DNA from: Allomeiothermus sp035760705 | GTDB lineage: Bacteria > Deinococcota > Deinococci > Deinococcales > Thermaceae | Assembly: GCA_035760705.1 (NCBI GenBank) | Contig: DASTSL010000124.1 | Location: 1-64,000, forward strand | Direction of reading: 5' to 3' | Length of the DNA stretch: 64,000 nucleotides | Shown: piece after piece, positions 33,610 to 42,023 of the stretch | Position numbering within the stretch: the first letter of the stretch is position 1 | How the letters are laid out: every line of letters begins with the position of its first letter | Notes under the pieces: model-generated | Database searches by the model: none | What the model was told of the DNA's origin: nothing | What the model saw: the letters and a program-made list of their open reading frames with translations, nothing else | Translations under genes and position numbers: made by a program

Positions 33610-36564
33610 GTGAAGCTAGCAGCGATGATCCCCGCGATTTGCTTCCTGGGCGTACCCCGCCTGGTTCAAAACGAAACGGTCAGCGAGCTTCCCCGCGAGC
33701 GGCCCCTGTGGCTGTTGGCCTACCTCAGCGCCCAGGAGGACTGGGTGAGCCGCAGCGAACTCACCGAGCTGTTCTGGCCCGGGCTCGAGGAGGCCGCCGC
33801 CCGCAACAACCTGCGCCAACTCCTGTACCGCGTCCGCAAGCTCGAGTGGGCAACGGAGCTAGAGGCCGAGGCCGAGGGGGTGCGCTGGCGGACCGAGACC
33901 GACCTGCGTCGGTTTCGCCAGGCCCTGAGGGAAAGCGATTGGGCCGAGGCGGTGAAGCTTTACCGGGGAGACTTCCTCGAGGGCGTTCGCATCTACGACC
34001 TGCCGGATCTGGAAAACTGGCTCGAGGCCGAGCGCGAGGACTTGCAGGCGGCTTGGCGCGAGGCGGTGCTGCATTACGCTGCCCTCCTCGAGCACGAAGA
34101 CGACTTCCCCAAGGCCCTGCCGCTCCTGGAGCGAGTCCTGCAGAGCGATCCTTATGGCGAGGCGGCCTTGCAGGCATACCTCCGGCTCAGTGCCCAAAGC
34201 GGAGCCGGCGAACGGGCGCTCAAAGTCTACGAGGAGTTCCGCCTGCGGCTGCGGCGGGAGATGGGGCTCGAGCCCGATCCCGCCACCCAGTCCCTGGCCG
34301 CCGCACTGTTGGCCACGCCAGCCCCAGCCATCACCGCGTCGCCCTCGAGATCCCATCACAACCTCCCGGCCCGGCTCACCGCCTTTATGGGCCGCGAGGA
34401 GGAACTGGGCCAGATCGCCCGGCAGCTCGAAGACCCCGCCTGTCGCCTGCTGACCCTCACCGGGCCTGGCGGTATCGGCAAGACCCGGCTGGCCCTCCAG
34501 GCCGCCGAGATGTCTTTTCGCGGCGATAGCCGGGTGGCGTCTTTTCGCGGCGAAGGCCGGGTGGCCCAGCTGCGGAGCTTCGCCGACGGGGTGTTTTTCG
34601 TCCCGCTGGCCCCGGTGGACCAAGCCTCGAGCATCCCCGCCGCCATCGCCCGGACCCTGGGGCTCTCGCTCAGCGGGCGGGAGGAACCCCGTACTCAGCT
34701 TCTCCATCACCTCCGCGACCAGGAGATGCTGCTGGTGCTGGACAACTTCGAGCACCTGATGGAGGGGGTGGGCTATGTCGGGGACATCTTGCAAGAAGCC
34801 CCAAGGGTCAAAGTGCTGGCCACCTCGCGGGAGCGGCTGGGTCTCCAGGCCGAATGGGTGCTGCCCCTGGAGGGCCTTCCCGGCCCGGAGAAACCGGGGC
34901 TCGAGGCGGCCCGGGCCTCGAGCGCGGTCAAGCTCTTCGTGGAGCGGGCCAGCCGGGTACAGCCGGGGTTCGCCCTGACCCCAGAGGTGGCCCCGGCGGT
35001 GGTGCGGGTGACCCAACTCACCCAGGGCTGGCCGCTGGGCCTCGAGCTGGCCGCGGCCTGGGTGCAGGCCTTCGACCCCCAGACCATCGCCCAGGAGATC
35101 GCGCAGAACCTGGATTTCTTGGAAGCCCCCGAGCGCGACCGCCCCGAGCGGCACCACTCCATGCGGGCGGTGTTCGACCACTCCTGGCGGCTCCTCACGG
35201 CGGAGGAGCAGGCCGCCTTGCGGCGCTTGGCGGTGTTCCGCGGCGGCTTCGAGCGGGCGGCGGCGGGCCAGGTGGCCCAGGCTTCGCCCCGGGTTTTGCT
35301 GGCGCTAATCCACAAGTCGCTGGTCCGACGCAACCCTAGCGGGCGCTTCGAGCTGCTCGAGGTGATCCGGCAGTACGCGCTGGAGAAGCTCGAGGCCGAG
35401 CGGGCCGAGTCCGAGGCAGCCCACGCCCGCCACACGGCCTTTTACCAGGACCTGGCCCAGACCGCCGAACCCCATCTCCACGGCCCCGAGCAGGCCCGCT
35501 GGCTCGAGCGCCTGGCCACCGAGCATGACAACCTGCGCTCGGCGCTAGCCTGGGCGCTGGGGCGGCAGGAGGCCGAAAACGCCCTGCGGCTGGCCACCGC
35601 GCTGCACTGGTTCTGGTACGTGCGCGGCTACTCGCTGGAGGGCCGGGACTGGCTCGAGCGGGCCCTCTCCTTGGCGGACGAGCGGATAGCCCCCGAGCTG
35701 CGGGCCAAGGCCCTGGACGCCCTGGCTGAGAAGCACAAAGACCTGGGGAACTATACCCAGGCCCTGCGCTACCAGGAGGAGGCCCTGGCGCTGTGGCAAG
35801 CGCTCGGTGAGCGGTCGCGGGTGGCCGGCGCCTGGCACACCCTGGGGCTCATCGCCCGCGACCAGGGCAACTACGAACAAGCCCTAGCCCATTTCGAACA
35901 GAGCCTAGCCCTCAAGCGCGAGCTGGGGGACGCCCTTGGGATGGGCGCAACCCTGAACGACATCGGGGTATTGCACAGCTACGCGGGCCGGACTTCGGAG
36001 GCCGTGCCTTATTTCGAGCAGAGCCTGGCCCTGAAGCGTCAGGTCGGGGATCAACTGGGGGTGGCCTACGCCCTGGGGAACCTCTCCAACGTCTTCGCGG
36101 CCCTGGGTCAAAAGGAGAAAGCGCAACGGCTGTTGGAGGAGAGCCTGGCCCTCAAACGTGAGCTTGGAGACCAGCAAGGCATCGCGGTATCGCTTTATAA
36201 CCTGGCCCTGGCGGCGCTCGAGGACGGCGAGTTCGCCCAGGCCGAGCCCTGCATGCGCGAGGGGTTTCAGATCTTTCACACCTTGGGCCGCCGCTGGCAC
36301 CTGGCCTTCATGCTGACCCTCTTCATCGATTACACCCTGCGGCTCGAGCGGTACCAGCGTACCGCCCGGCTGATCGGGGCCCTCTATGGGCTCTCCGCGG
36401 CGCTGGGCCTGGAGGAGCCGCCCGGCAACCCCAGCCTGCTGGCCAATCAGATCGAAAAGGCCCACCAAGCCTTGGGGGACGAGGCCTACGCGCAAGCCCT
36501 TGCCGAAGGTCAAGCCATGAGCCTCGAGCAGATCGTGGCCTACGCGCTGGGGGATACACCCTAG
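33610..36564 (+). CDS. SARP/AfsR-like regulator: BTAD, NB-ARC ATPase and TPR domains
   Basis: A 984-residue regulator. Residues 1-95 form an OmpR-type winged helix (RSELTELFWP, RNNLRQLLYRVRK), followed by a bacterial transcriptional activator domain to about 240 (LPLLERVLQSDPYGEAALQAYLRL). The ATPase has Walker A GPGGIGKTR and Walker B LLVLDNFEHL, with VLATSRERL. C-terminal TPR repeats carry the recurring FEQSLALKRELGD. It contains an in-frame 27-nt tandem repeat (34513-34566) just after the P-loop helix. Target genes are unknown; CATACT 9 nt before GTG suggests a leaderless mRNA. ATG 33625 is an alternative. Confidence 0.88.
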   Translation: MKLAAMIPAICFLGVPRLVQNETVSELPRERPLWLLAYLSAQEDWVSRSELTELFWPGLEEAAARNNLRQLLYRVRKLEWATELEAEAEGVRWRTETDLRRFRQALRESDWAEAVKLYRGDFLEGVRIYDLPDLENWLEAEREDLQAAWREAVLHYAALLEHEDDFPKALPLLERVLQSDPYGEAALQAYLRLSAQSGAGERALKVYEEFRLRLRREMGLEPDPATQSLAAALLATPAPAITASPSRSHHNLPARLTAFMGREEELGQIARQLEDPACRLLTLTGPGGIGKTRLALQAAEMSFRGDSRVASFRGEGRVAQLRSFADGVFFVPLAPVDQASSIPAAIARTLGLSLSGREEPRTQLLHHLRDQEMLLVLDNFEHLMEGVGYVGDILQEAPRVKVLATSRERLGLQAEWVLPLEGLPGPEKPGLEAARASSAVKLFVERASRVQPGFALTPEVAPAVVRVTQLTQGWPLGLELAAAWVQAFDPQTIAQEIAQNLDFLEAPERDRPERHHSMRAVFDHSWRLLTAEEQAALRRLAVFRGGFERAAAGQVAQASPRVLLALIHKSLVRRNPSGRFELLEVIRQYALEKLEAERAESEAAHARHTAFYQDLAQTAEPHLHGPEQARWLERLATEHDNLRSALAWALGRQEAENALRLATALHWFWYVRGYSLEGRDWLERALSLADERIAPELRAKALDALAEKHKDLGNYTQALRYQEEALALWQALGERSRVAGAWHTLGLIARDQGNYEQALAHFEQSLALKRELGDALGMGATLNDIGVLHSYAGRTSEAVPYFEQSLALKRQVGDQLGVAYALGNLSNVFAALGQKEKAQRLLEESLALKRELGDQQGIAVSLYNLALAALEDGEFAQAEPCMREGFQIFHTLGRRWHLAFMLTLFIDYTLRLERYQRTARLIGALYGLSAALGLEEPPGNPSLLANQIEKAHQALGDEAYAQALAEGQAMSLEQIVAYALGDTP
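34513..34566 (+). repeat. In-frame 27-nt tandem duplication in the SARP-like gene
   Basis: Two units of TCTTTTCGCGGCGA followed by ...GCCGGGTGGC encode SFRGDSRVA and SFRGEGRVA. The unit contains TTTTCGC-GGCGA, similar to the repeats at 15943 and 52304, and its length keeps the frame. Confidence 0.8.
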
Positions 36565-36922
36565 TACGGCCTCGAGCTCAGGGGCTCTGCGGTACGCGAA
36601 GGAATCCCCACTGGGGCCGGCAAGAGGCCAGCGCATCTGGGGCTCCGGATCACTTATACTTAACGCTTCTCTGGTCAGCCTCAAGACTATGGGTGAAGGG
36701 GAATACGAAACACTGTTCTGGGCGGAATTTCCGCTGGATTGTCGTCGTGCTGGCGTTGCTCTTGACGCAAAGCTTGCAGCAAAAAGTGGTCTATGTTCCG
36801 TGCAGCCTGACGCAAAACTGAGGCCGCAGTTCATCTGCTGCCAGGGCGAAAACTACAGCATTAGCCCGAAGTATAGGCCACAAGGGCCGCCCCGACGAAG
36901 GTTTTACCGATAAAATGCCGGG
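36565..36922 (+). other. Gap between the SARP-like regulator and the AEC transporter
   Basis: About 360 bases. A TATACT hexamer (36655-36660) lacks a good -35. A weak small ORF (36693-36821) is listed separately. The end carries TAAAAT 6 nt before the AEC start codon. Confidence 0.4.
36693..36821 (+). CDS. Possible small membrane peptide or gene fragment
   Basis: A GTG ORF of 42 codons with one hydrophobic helix (RWIVVVLALLLTQSL) and a downstream Cys. It lies about 33 nt after a TATACT hexamer. There is no SD and no recognised family; it may be the N-terminal relic of a larger membrane or secreted protein. Confidence 0.25.
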   Translation: MKGNTKHCSGRNFRWIVVVLALLLTQSLQQKVVYVPCSLTQN

Positions 36923-37867
36923 GTGCAGGTGCTTCTCTCCACCGTCATCCCGGTCGGTTTGATCGTGCTCATCGGCTTTTATATCGGCAAACGCTTCGAC
37001 CTTGACCTGCAATCGCTCTCAAGGCTCAGCATCTACGTCCTGGTGCCGGCCCTCATCTTCGACGCGATGTACCGGGCCCAGCTCAGCGGGAGCAGCGTGC
37101 TCGGGCTGAGCCTGGCGTTCTTCATCGCCTACGGGGTCTTGTACCTGCTCACCCTGGGCATCTCTCGAGTGTTGCGTTTGAGCCGTGACCTCGAGAAGAG
37201 CCTGGTCACCATGGCGACCTTCCCCAACTCGGGCAACATGGGCCTGCCGATGGCCCAGTTCGCCTTCGGGGCTGCCGGGTACGAGCGGGCGGTGGTGGTG
37301 TTCGTGGCCTCGAGCGTGCTGATGTTCGGCCTCGGTCCGGCCTTTCTCAAGGGCGGGGGGCTGTTGCGAAGCCTGGTCTTCACCCTGCGGCTGCCGCTTT
37401 TCTGGGCTCTGGCGGCGGGGCTGGGGTTGCGGGTGCTCGAGGCCCTCTTCCCCCCGCTGGGCGAGTTCATCCGGGGAACCAAGCTCGACCAGGGGGTTCA
37501 CCTCTTGGGACAAGCCTGCATCCCAGTGCTGCTGCTCTCGCTGGGGATGCAGATCGCCCGGAGCCCGCTGCCCTGGGCCGGCCCGCTGGGAACGGCTCGA
37601 GTGCTGGCTTTCGAGCTTCTGGGCAGCTTTCTCAGGCTGATCGCGGCTCCTGCGTTGACCTACGGGGTGGGGCTTTTGCTCCGGCTCTCCCCGCTGGACC
37701 TCCAGGTGCTGGCCTTGCAGAGCGCGATGTCGGTGGCGGTCAACGCCTTCATGATGGTGCGCGAGTTCGGCGGGGACGCCGAGAAGACCGCCGGGGGGGT
37801 GGTGCTTTCCACGGTGCTGGCCTTCGTGACGATCCCGCTGGTGTTGTGGGCGGTGGGGGTGCGCTGA
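36923..37867 (+). CDS. AEC family (auxin efflux carrier-type) transporter
   Basis: A 314-residue integral membrane protein with two five-helix halves. FPNSGNMGLPMAQFAFG is the conserved AEC crossover motif, and a matching segment lies in the second half (SAMSVAVNAFMMVREFGGD). Bacterial members move malate or other organic anions; the substrate here is unknown. TAAAAT 6 nt before the GTG and no SD point to a leaderless start. Confidence 0.9.
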   Translation: MQVLLSTVIPVGLIVLIGFYIGKRFDLDLQSLSRLSIYVLVPALIFDAMYRAQLSGSSVLGLSLAFFIAYGVLYLLTLGISRVLRLSRDLEKSLVTMATFPNSGNMGLPMAQFAFGAAGYERAVVVFVASSVLMFGLGPAFLKGGGLLRSLVFTLRLPLFWALAAGLGLRVLEALFPPLGEFIRGTKLDQGVHLLGQACIPVLLLSLGMQIARSPLPWAGPLGTARVLAFELLGSFLRLIAAPALTYGVGLLLRLSPLDLQVLALQSAMSVAVNAFMMVREFGGDAEKTAGGVVLSTVLAFVTIPLVLWAVGVR

Positions 37868-37871
37868 GGGC

Positions 37872-38132
37872 TTAGCGGCTGTGGGGGTAGGGCTCGAGCG
37901 GGGGTCGGGAATCCACGAAGATGTCCACCCAGACCTTGGGGCCGCCGTTGCTGACCACTCCGCGCATACACCCGCTGATGATCCCGCCCGCGACCTCGAA
38001 CTCCAGGTTCTTGGCCGAACGCCACTCGGCGATGTGGGCGCGGAAATCGCTGCGGGAAATCTCGACCGTGACCTTATAGCCGTGTTGTAAGGGGCTACGC
38101 GTGCTGACCTCGAAGGCTTTGATGATATCCAT
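37872..38132 (-). CDS. Small conserved hypothetical protein (86 aa)
   Basis: An 86-residue soluble protein, MDIIKAFEVSTRSP to the C-terminal RPPLEPYPHSR. Balanced composition and good coding bias support a gene, but I recognise no domain. It converges on the AEC gene with 4 bp between them. A TACAGT hexamer lies 5 nt before the ATG and there is no SD. Confidence 0.6.
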   Translation of the reverse strand: MDIIKAFEVSTRSPLQHGYKVTVEISRSDFRAHIAEWRSAKNLEFEVAGGIISGCMRGVVSNGGPKVWVDIFVDSRPPLEPYPHSR

Positions 38133-38181
38133 ACACCACTGTACGCTGGATCTCGAGGCGAGATTGTGCCGGGTTGAGGCA

Positions 38182-38319
38182 CTAGGTCTGAATCCCCGTC
38201 GGGGAGGTAATAGTTACTGCCTCCGGCCTGAACCCAAGCCGTATCATGCTGAGCGCTAGCGACTCAGGCCAAAGGGCTAACCACCCAGCTATCGCCGCCA
38301 AAATACGCCGTTTTTCCAT
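38182..38319 (-). CDS. Small ORF with strong SD, one hydrophobic segment (45 aa)
   Basis: MEKRRILAAIAGWLALWPES begins a 45-residue peptide with a possible membrane helix. It is preceded by AAAGGAGGGG 8 nt before the ATG, an unusually strong SD for this window. There is no homologue I know. It could be a real membrane micro-protein or a chance ORF in repeat-like DNA (the codons include GGCGATAGCTGGGTGG). Confidence 0.4.
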   Translation of the reverse strand: MEKRRILAAIAGWLALWPESLALSMIRLGFRPEAVTITSPTGIQT

Positions 38320-38582
38320 CCCGCACGCCCCTCCTTTGGTCGCGACTCGGCAAAGACCCATCCGTGTACGGGCATGAGTCAGTGGTGTCCATCTACAGGA
38401 GAGAGCCTGAAACACAACCATGGCTACCGGCTGCCGCAAACGCGATGAGCCACTTCGCTCGGGATGACAACGATGCGGTAGGTTTCGTCGGCGGTAGGTT
38501 TCGTCGGTAGATTACACACGCCGTGAACGCCGTCTCCAAAAACCGGCATAGGAAAACCTCGAGCTAACCTAGCCTCACCCCA
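38320..38582. other. Non-coding gap with a short tandem repeat
   Basis: It contains two perfect tandem copies of GCGGTAGGTTTCGTCG (38475-38506). A stretch CGGGATGACAACGATG (about 38460) resembles GCGGGATGACATTGATG near 18628. No gene seen. Confidence 0.5.
38475..38506. repeat. 16-bp perfect tandem repeat (2 copies)
   Basis: GCGGTAGGTTTCGTCG occurs twice head to tail and is followed by GTAG, the start of a third copy. Function unknown. Confidence 0.85.
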
Positions 38583-39122
38583 TCAGGGCGCAGGCGGCGA
38601 GTTTTCGGCGGGGGCGGGGTTCGGGTCGGTGGGCACGCTCGGCGTACCCATATCGAGTTGCAGCACCGCGGAGCCCTCGAGGATCACCACCAAGCGGTAG
38701 TAGTTTTCCGAAGCAGGTTTTTCGGGAACGGTGGGGTTTTGAGGTGCAGGAGGGTTCTGCGCCGCGCCGTTGCCTCCGGGCGAGGCAGCGGGAGGCTGGG
38801 AGGGATTGTTGGCAGGCGGGGGATTCTCAACGGGCGGAGCGGTGAGCGGCAACCGGGCCTCGAGCTTGCCCGGCCCCTCGACCCACAGCGAGCGCTCGGC
38901 CAACAGGGTTTCCTCCTTGTACCACTTGAGTTCGATATAGCCTGGCTTGGGCATCCGGCGCACCTCGAGCTTCGCCAGGACCTCCTTGTCGGTGCGCTCG
39001 AGGGTTCCGAAGATGCTCGGGCGATCCGGGAAAGCGGCTCGCTCGGGGGCCAGCGGCAGGAAGGTATAACGACACGAAGCGAGCGTCAAGGCCAGAATGA
39101 GAATGGTCAGAACTCGAGTCAC
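38583..39122 (-). CDS. Proline-rich lipoprotein
   Basis: A 179-residue protein with a lipobox at LTLASC, so it is probably lipidated at Cys17 and held on a membrane surface. A folded part (about 30-95) is followed by a Pro/Asn/Ala-rich linker and a short C-terminal domain (YYRLVVILEGSAVLQLDMG). The GTG start overlaps the rsmE stop by 4 nt. No family recognised. Confidence 0.75.
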   Translation of the reverse strand: MTRVLTILILALTLASCRYTFLPLAPERAAFPDRPSIFGTLERTDKEVLAKLEVRRMPKPGYIELKWYKEETLLAERSLWVEGPGKLEARLPLTAPPVENPPPANNPSQPPAASPGGNGAAQNPPAPQNPTVPEKPASENYYRLVVILEGSAVLQLDMGTPSVPTDPNPAPAENSPPAP

Positions 39123-39817
39123 ACCCCTTCTCCTGCGGTCACCAGGCTCAGCAAAGCCAGCGGAGCCGTCTCTGCCCGGAGGATACGCCGACCCAATGTG
39201 ACCGGGGTGAAGCCTCGCTCCAGCAGGATTTGAACCTCGGCCTCACTAAAGCCCCCCTCCGGCCCGGTCGCCACCGCCACCGGCGTGCTGAGGTCGAGCA
39301 CGTCCCGCACCCGCACCGAACTCCCTGGATGGGCCACAAAGCCCTGCTCCACCGCGGGGATAGCCCTGAGCGGGATCGGGGCCAGCACCTCGGGGACGGT
39401 GGTCCGCTCGGATTGCTTGGCCGCCTCGAGCGCGACCCGGCGCAAGCGTTCGAGTTTCCCCTCCCCCATCTCCTTGGCGACCGCGTGAACGCTCACCAGC
39501 GGGACGATCTTGGTCACGCCGAGTTCGCTGGCGGCCCGGACCACGTCGGCCAATTTGTCGCCCTTGAGCAGGGCGATGTAGAGCACCACCGGCACGGGGG
39601 CCTCGCGGCTGGCGGGCCAGGTCTCGGTGACCTCGAGTTCCACCCTCCCACCCTCGACCGATCGGACCACCGCCCGACCTTCCAAACCCTTGCCGTCGAA
39701 GACCGTGACAGTATCCCCCGGCCTGGCCCGGAGCACGTCCGCCAGGTGGCGGGCTTCCCGCCCGGTGAGGGTCAGCAGGGTCTGGAGCCTGGGAGCAAAA
39801 GCGCGGTGCGGCCTCAC
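39119..39817 (-). CDS. rsmE: 16S rRNA m3U1498 methyltransferase
   Basis: A 232-residue SPOUT enzyme: N-terminal PUA-like part (RPHRAFAPRL), then GDKLADVVRAASELGV, ATGPEGGFSEAEV and LGRRILRAETA, the knot that binds SAM. I chose the GTG at 39817, which gives the VRPHRAF start seen in Thermus and overlaps the prmA stop by 4 nt. It methylates U1498 in 16S rRNA. Confidence 0.93.
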   Translation of the reverse strand: MRPHRAFAPRLQTLLTLTGREARHLADVLRARPGDTVTVFDGKGLEGRAVVRSVEGGRVELEVTETWPASREAPVPVVLYIALLKGDKLADVVRAASELGVTKIVPLVSVHAVAKEMGEGKLERLRRVALEAAKQSERTTVPEVLAPIPLRAIPAVEQGFVAHPGSSVRVRDVLDLSTPVAVATGPEGGFSEAEVQILLERGFTPVTLGRRILRAETAPLALLSLVTAGEGV

Positions 39818-40581
39818 GGCTTGCGGTAGGTCAGGTGAATCCACTCGCCTTCCTGGCGGCGGTGGAGGGGCTCGAAGCCGGAGGAGCGCATGGCCTGGTC
39901 CACCAGGCTCTCGCGTTCGGAGAGGATCCCAGTCATCAGCATCAGGCCGCCCGGAACCAGGTACTTGGGGTACTCGGGGGCGAGCCGGGCGTGGAGTTCG
40001 GCGTAGAGGTTGGCGACGATGAGGTCAAAGGAACCTTGGGCATCCTCCAGTGTCCCGACATAGAATTCGGGGTTTACCCCGTTGGCGGCAGCGTTCTCGG
40101 CGGCTTGTGGGATCACCGCCGCGTCGTTGTCGATCCCCACGGCTTGGGCTCCCAGCATCTGGGCGGCGATGGCCAGGATCCCCGAGCCGGTTCCCAGGTC
40201 CAGCGCCCGCAGGCCCTTCCCTGGCCTGACGTGTTCGGCCACGGCTTCCAGGGCCATCCGGGTGGTCTCGTGGTGGCCGGTGCCGAAAGCCATGCCGGGC
40301 TCGAGCAAAATCCTCCGCTCGGGGCCTTCCCAATCGTGCCAGGGGGCCAGCACCACGAACGGCCCGGCCTTCACCGGTTTGAGGTCGCGCTGCCAGGCCT
40401 CAAGCCAGTCCGTGTCTGCCAGCTCGGCCCACTCCCCGGGGAGGGGAAGCTCCAGGCGAGCGGGGAAGTAGGCCCAGACCTCGCCGGGTTTTTCCTCCAG
40501 CCCCCTGGCTCCCAGGTCGAACAAGAGCGGGGTGTACGCGTCTAGGGTCTCGAAATCGCCCTTCAGGCGAAAGACGTGCAT
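39814..40581 (-). CDS. prmA: Ribosomal protein L11 methyltransferase
   Basis: A 255-residue class I methyltransferase with an N-terminal recognition domain and the SAM motif ALDLGTGSGILAIAA. MAFGTGHHETT and DLIVANLYAEL are PrmA hallmarks. It trimethylates L11. It is the first gene of the prmA-rsmE-lipoprotein operon with 4-nt overlaps. Confidence 0.94.
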   Translation of the reverse strand: MHVFRLKGDFETLDAYTPLLFDLGARGLEEKPGEVWAYFPARLELPLPGEWAELADTDWLEAWQRDLKPVKAGPFVVLAPWHDWEGPERRILLEPGMAFGTGHHETTRMALEAVAEHVRPGKGLRALDLGTGSGILAIAAQMLGAQAVGIDNDAAVIPQAAENAAANGVNPEFYVGTLEDAQGSFDLIVANLYAELHARLAPEYPKYLVPGGLMLMTGILSERESLVDQAMRSSGFEPLHRRQEGEWIHLTYRKP

Positions 40582-40589
40582 AGAGAATA

Positions 40590-40680
40590 TCGTCTAGGGT
40601 TAAGGGGCGAGGGTCAAGGGCTGAGAAGGTCGGAGGCTCGAGGCTGGAAGCAAAAAAATCTCTGGCCTTTAGCCTCCAGC
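40590..40680 (-). repeat. Hairpin-forming gap after znuA
   Basis: The words GGAGGCTCGAGGCTGGAAGC and AGCCTCCAGC face each other around a run of A (T on the minus strand). It may terminate znuA transcription or simply be another intercistronic repeat; the flank carries 'gggcgagggtcaaggg' words. Confidence 0.45.
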
Positions 40681-41547
40681 TTACCTAAAGCTCTGGCACA
40701 CCACCCGCCCGTTCCAGCGGATCAAGCCCAGGTAGGTGTTCACCTGGGCGTCGAAGGCGTCGGAGTAGATGCGCCTCACCTTGGCGCCGGTGGCTTCGGC
40801 CAGAGCCTTAGCCTCGGCGGGGCTGAACTGTGGCTCGGTGAAGACAGTGCGCACCCCCTGAGCGTTCATGGCCTGCGCCAGCCGGGCAAAGGTCTGAGGG
40901 CCTTTTTCCTGCCCCGCGAAGTTCGAGATCGAACCCACCAAGGTGATGCTGTAGGCACGGGCGAAATAGAGCAAGGCCCCGTGCTGGCTCACCACCTTGC
41001 GGGCTGAAGTGGGAACGCTCCGCAGGCACCCGCGCACCTCGGCGTCGGCTTGGCGGATCTGGTTGAGGTAAGTTTGGGCTCGAGCCCGGTAAACGTCGCG
41101 CCCGGCAGGGTCGAGTTGCGAGAGCGTATCGCGGATCCTCTCCACGTAGCGAACCCCGTAAGCCGGGTCCAGCCAGAGGTGGGGGTCATACTCCCCGGGT
41201 TCGTCCTCACCGGAGCGGATGAGGTCGGGCATTCCTTCGGCCAGCTTGACCGTGCGGGCCCCCTTGGGAAGCTGAGGCTGGATTTTGCCAAGGAAGGGCT
41301 CGAGGCCCAACCCGTTCGCAAACAGCACCCCCGCCTCCGAGACCTCCCGCAAAGTCGAGGGCCGCGGCTCGAAGCTGTGGGGGTCGGCCCCCAGGGGAAC
41401 CACCACCGTCACTCGGACCCGCTCCCCGCCCACACTGCGCACCATGTCCCCGATAAAACCCGTGGTGGCCGCCACCGGAAGAGGCTGGGCCATTCCCCAC
41501 CCGAGAAACACCGCCAAGCCCAGCAATATGCGCACGGACATCCTCAC
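40681..41547 (-). CDS. Zinc/manganese ABC transporter substrate-binding protein
   Basis: A 288-residue ZnuA/TroA-family protein with a signal peptide ending near GMAQP. Metal ligands visible are His57 (GADPHSFEPRPST), His in YDPHLWLDP, His in SQHGALLYF and Asp in YSDAFDAQ. There is no His-rich loop. No permease or ATPase genes lie nearby. It is divergent from a Fur-family gene with a palindromic operator between, which argues for zinc control. The start could be GTG 41547 or ATG 41541. Confidence 0.9.
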   Translation of the reverse strand: MRMSVRILLGLAVFLGWGMAQPLPVAATTGFIGDMVRSVGGERVRVTVVVPLGADPHSFEPRPSTLREVSEAGVLFANGLGLEPFLGKIQPQLPKGARTVKLAEGMPDLIRSGEDEPGEYDPHLWLDPAYGVRYVERIRDTLSQLDPAGRDVYRARAQTYLNQIRQADAEVRGCLRSVPTSARKVVSQHGALLYFARAYSITLVGSISNFAGQEKGPQTFARLAQAMNAQGVRTVFTEPQFSPAEAKALAEATGAKVRRIYSDAFDAQVNTYLGLIRWNGRVVCQSFR

Positions 41548-41558
41548 CAGGTCTTATT

Positions 41559-41574
41559 TGATAATGAGATATCA
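41559..41574. promoter_or_regulatory. Fur/Zur-type operator
   Basis: TGATAATGAGATATCA is an AT-rich dyad (TGATA...TATCA) in the gap between the metal-binding protein gene and the Fur-family gene, resembling Fur/Zur boxes. It would control both divergent genes. Confidence 0.65.
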
Positions 41575-41606
41575 TTTTTGTCAAGGAGAGGTGCTATCCT
41601 GAGCCT

Positions 41607-41981
41607 ATGCAGCGCAACACCCGCCAGCGGGAGGCCATTCGCCAGGTTTTGCACGAGTCGGGGCGGCCTCTTTCCACCCAGGAAGTCCTCGAGGCCGCCC
41701 AGGAAAAAGTACCCGGCCTGGGGATCGCCACCGTGTACCGAACCCTCAATAGCCTGCTCGAGGACAAACAGATCTCTGCCGTGGAACTCCCCGGCGAAAC
41801 CCCTCGCTACGAGGTGGCGGGGAAGCACCACCACCACCACTTCCACTGCACGGTCTGCGGCAAGGTTTTCGAGATCGAGAACTGCCCGGGGGACCTCGAG
41901 CGGCTGGCCCCGCCCGGCTTCAAGGCCGAACGCCACGAGATCGTGCTGTACGGGCGCTGTCCGGACTGTCCTTCGGCGTGA
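41607..41981 (+). CDS. Fur family metalloregulator, probably Zur
   Basis: A 124-residue Fur-type repressor: winged helix (STQEVLEAAQEKVPGLGIATVYRTLNSL), then HHHHHFHCTVCGKVFEI with the structural CxxC, and a second CPDC at the C-terminus forming the Zn site. Being next to a zinc-type binding protein and operator suggests Zur. TATCCT lies 6 nt before the ATG without an SD, so it is probably leaderless. Confidence 0.88.
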   Translation: MQRNTRQREAIRQVLHESGRPLSTQEVLEAAQEKVPGLGIATVYRTLNSLLEDKQISAVELPGETPRYEVAGKHHHHHFHCTVCGKVFEIENCPGDLERLAPPGFKAERHEIVLYGRCPDCPSA

Positions 41982-42023
41982 AGAGACAGCTAGCGGCCTG
42001 TGGCTCGTGAAAAATTTTTCACC

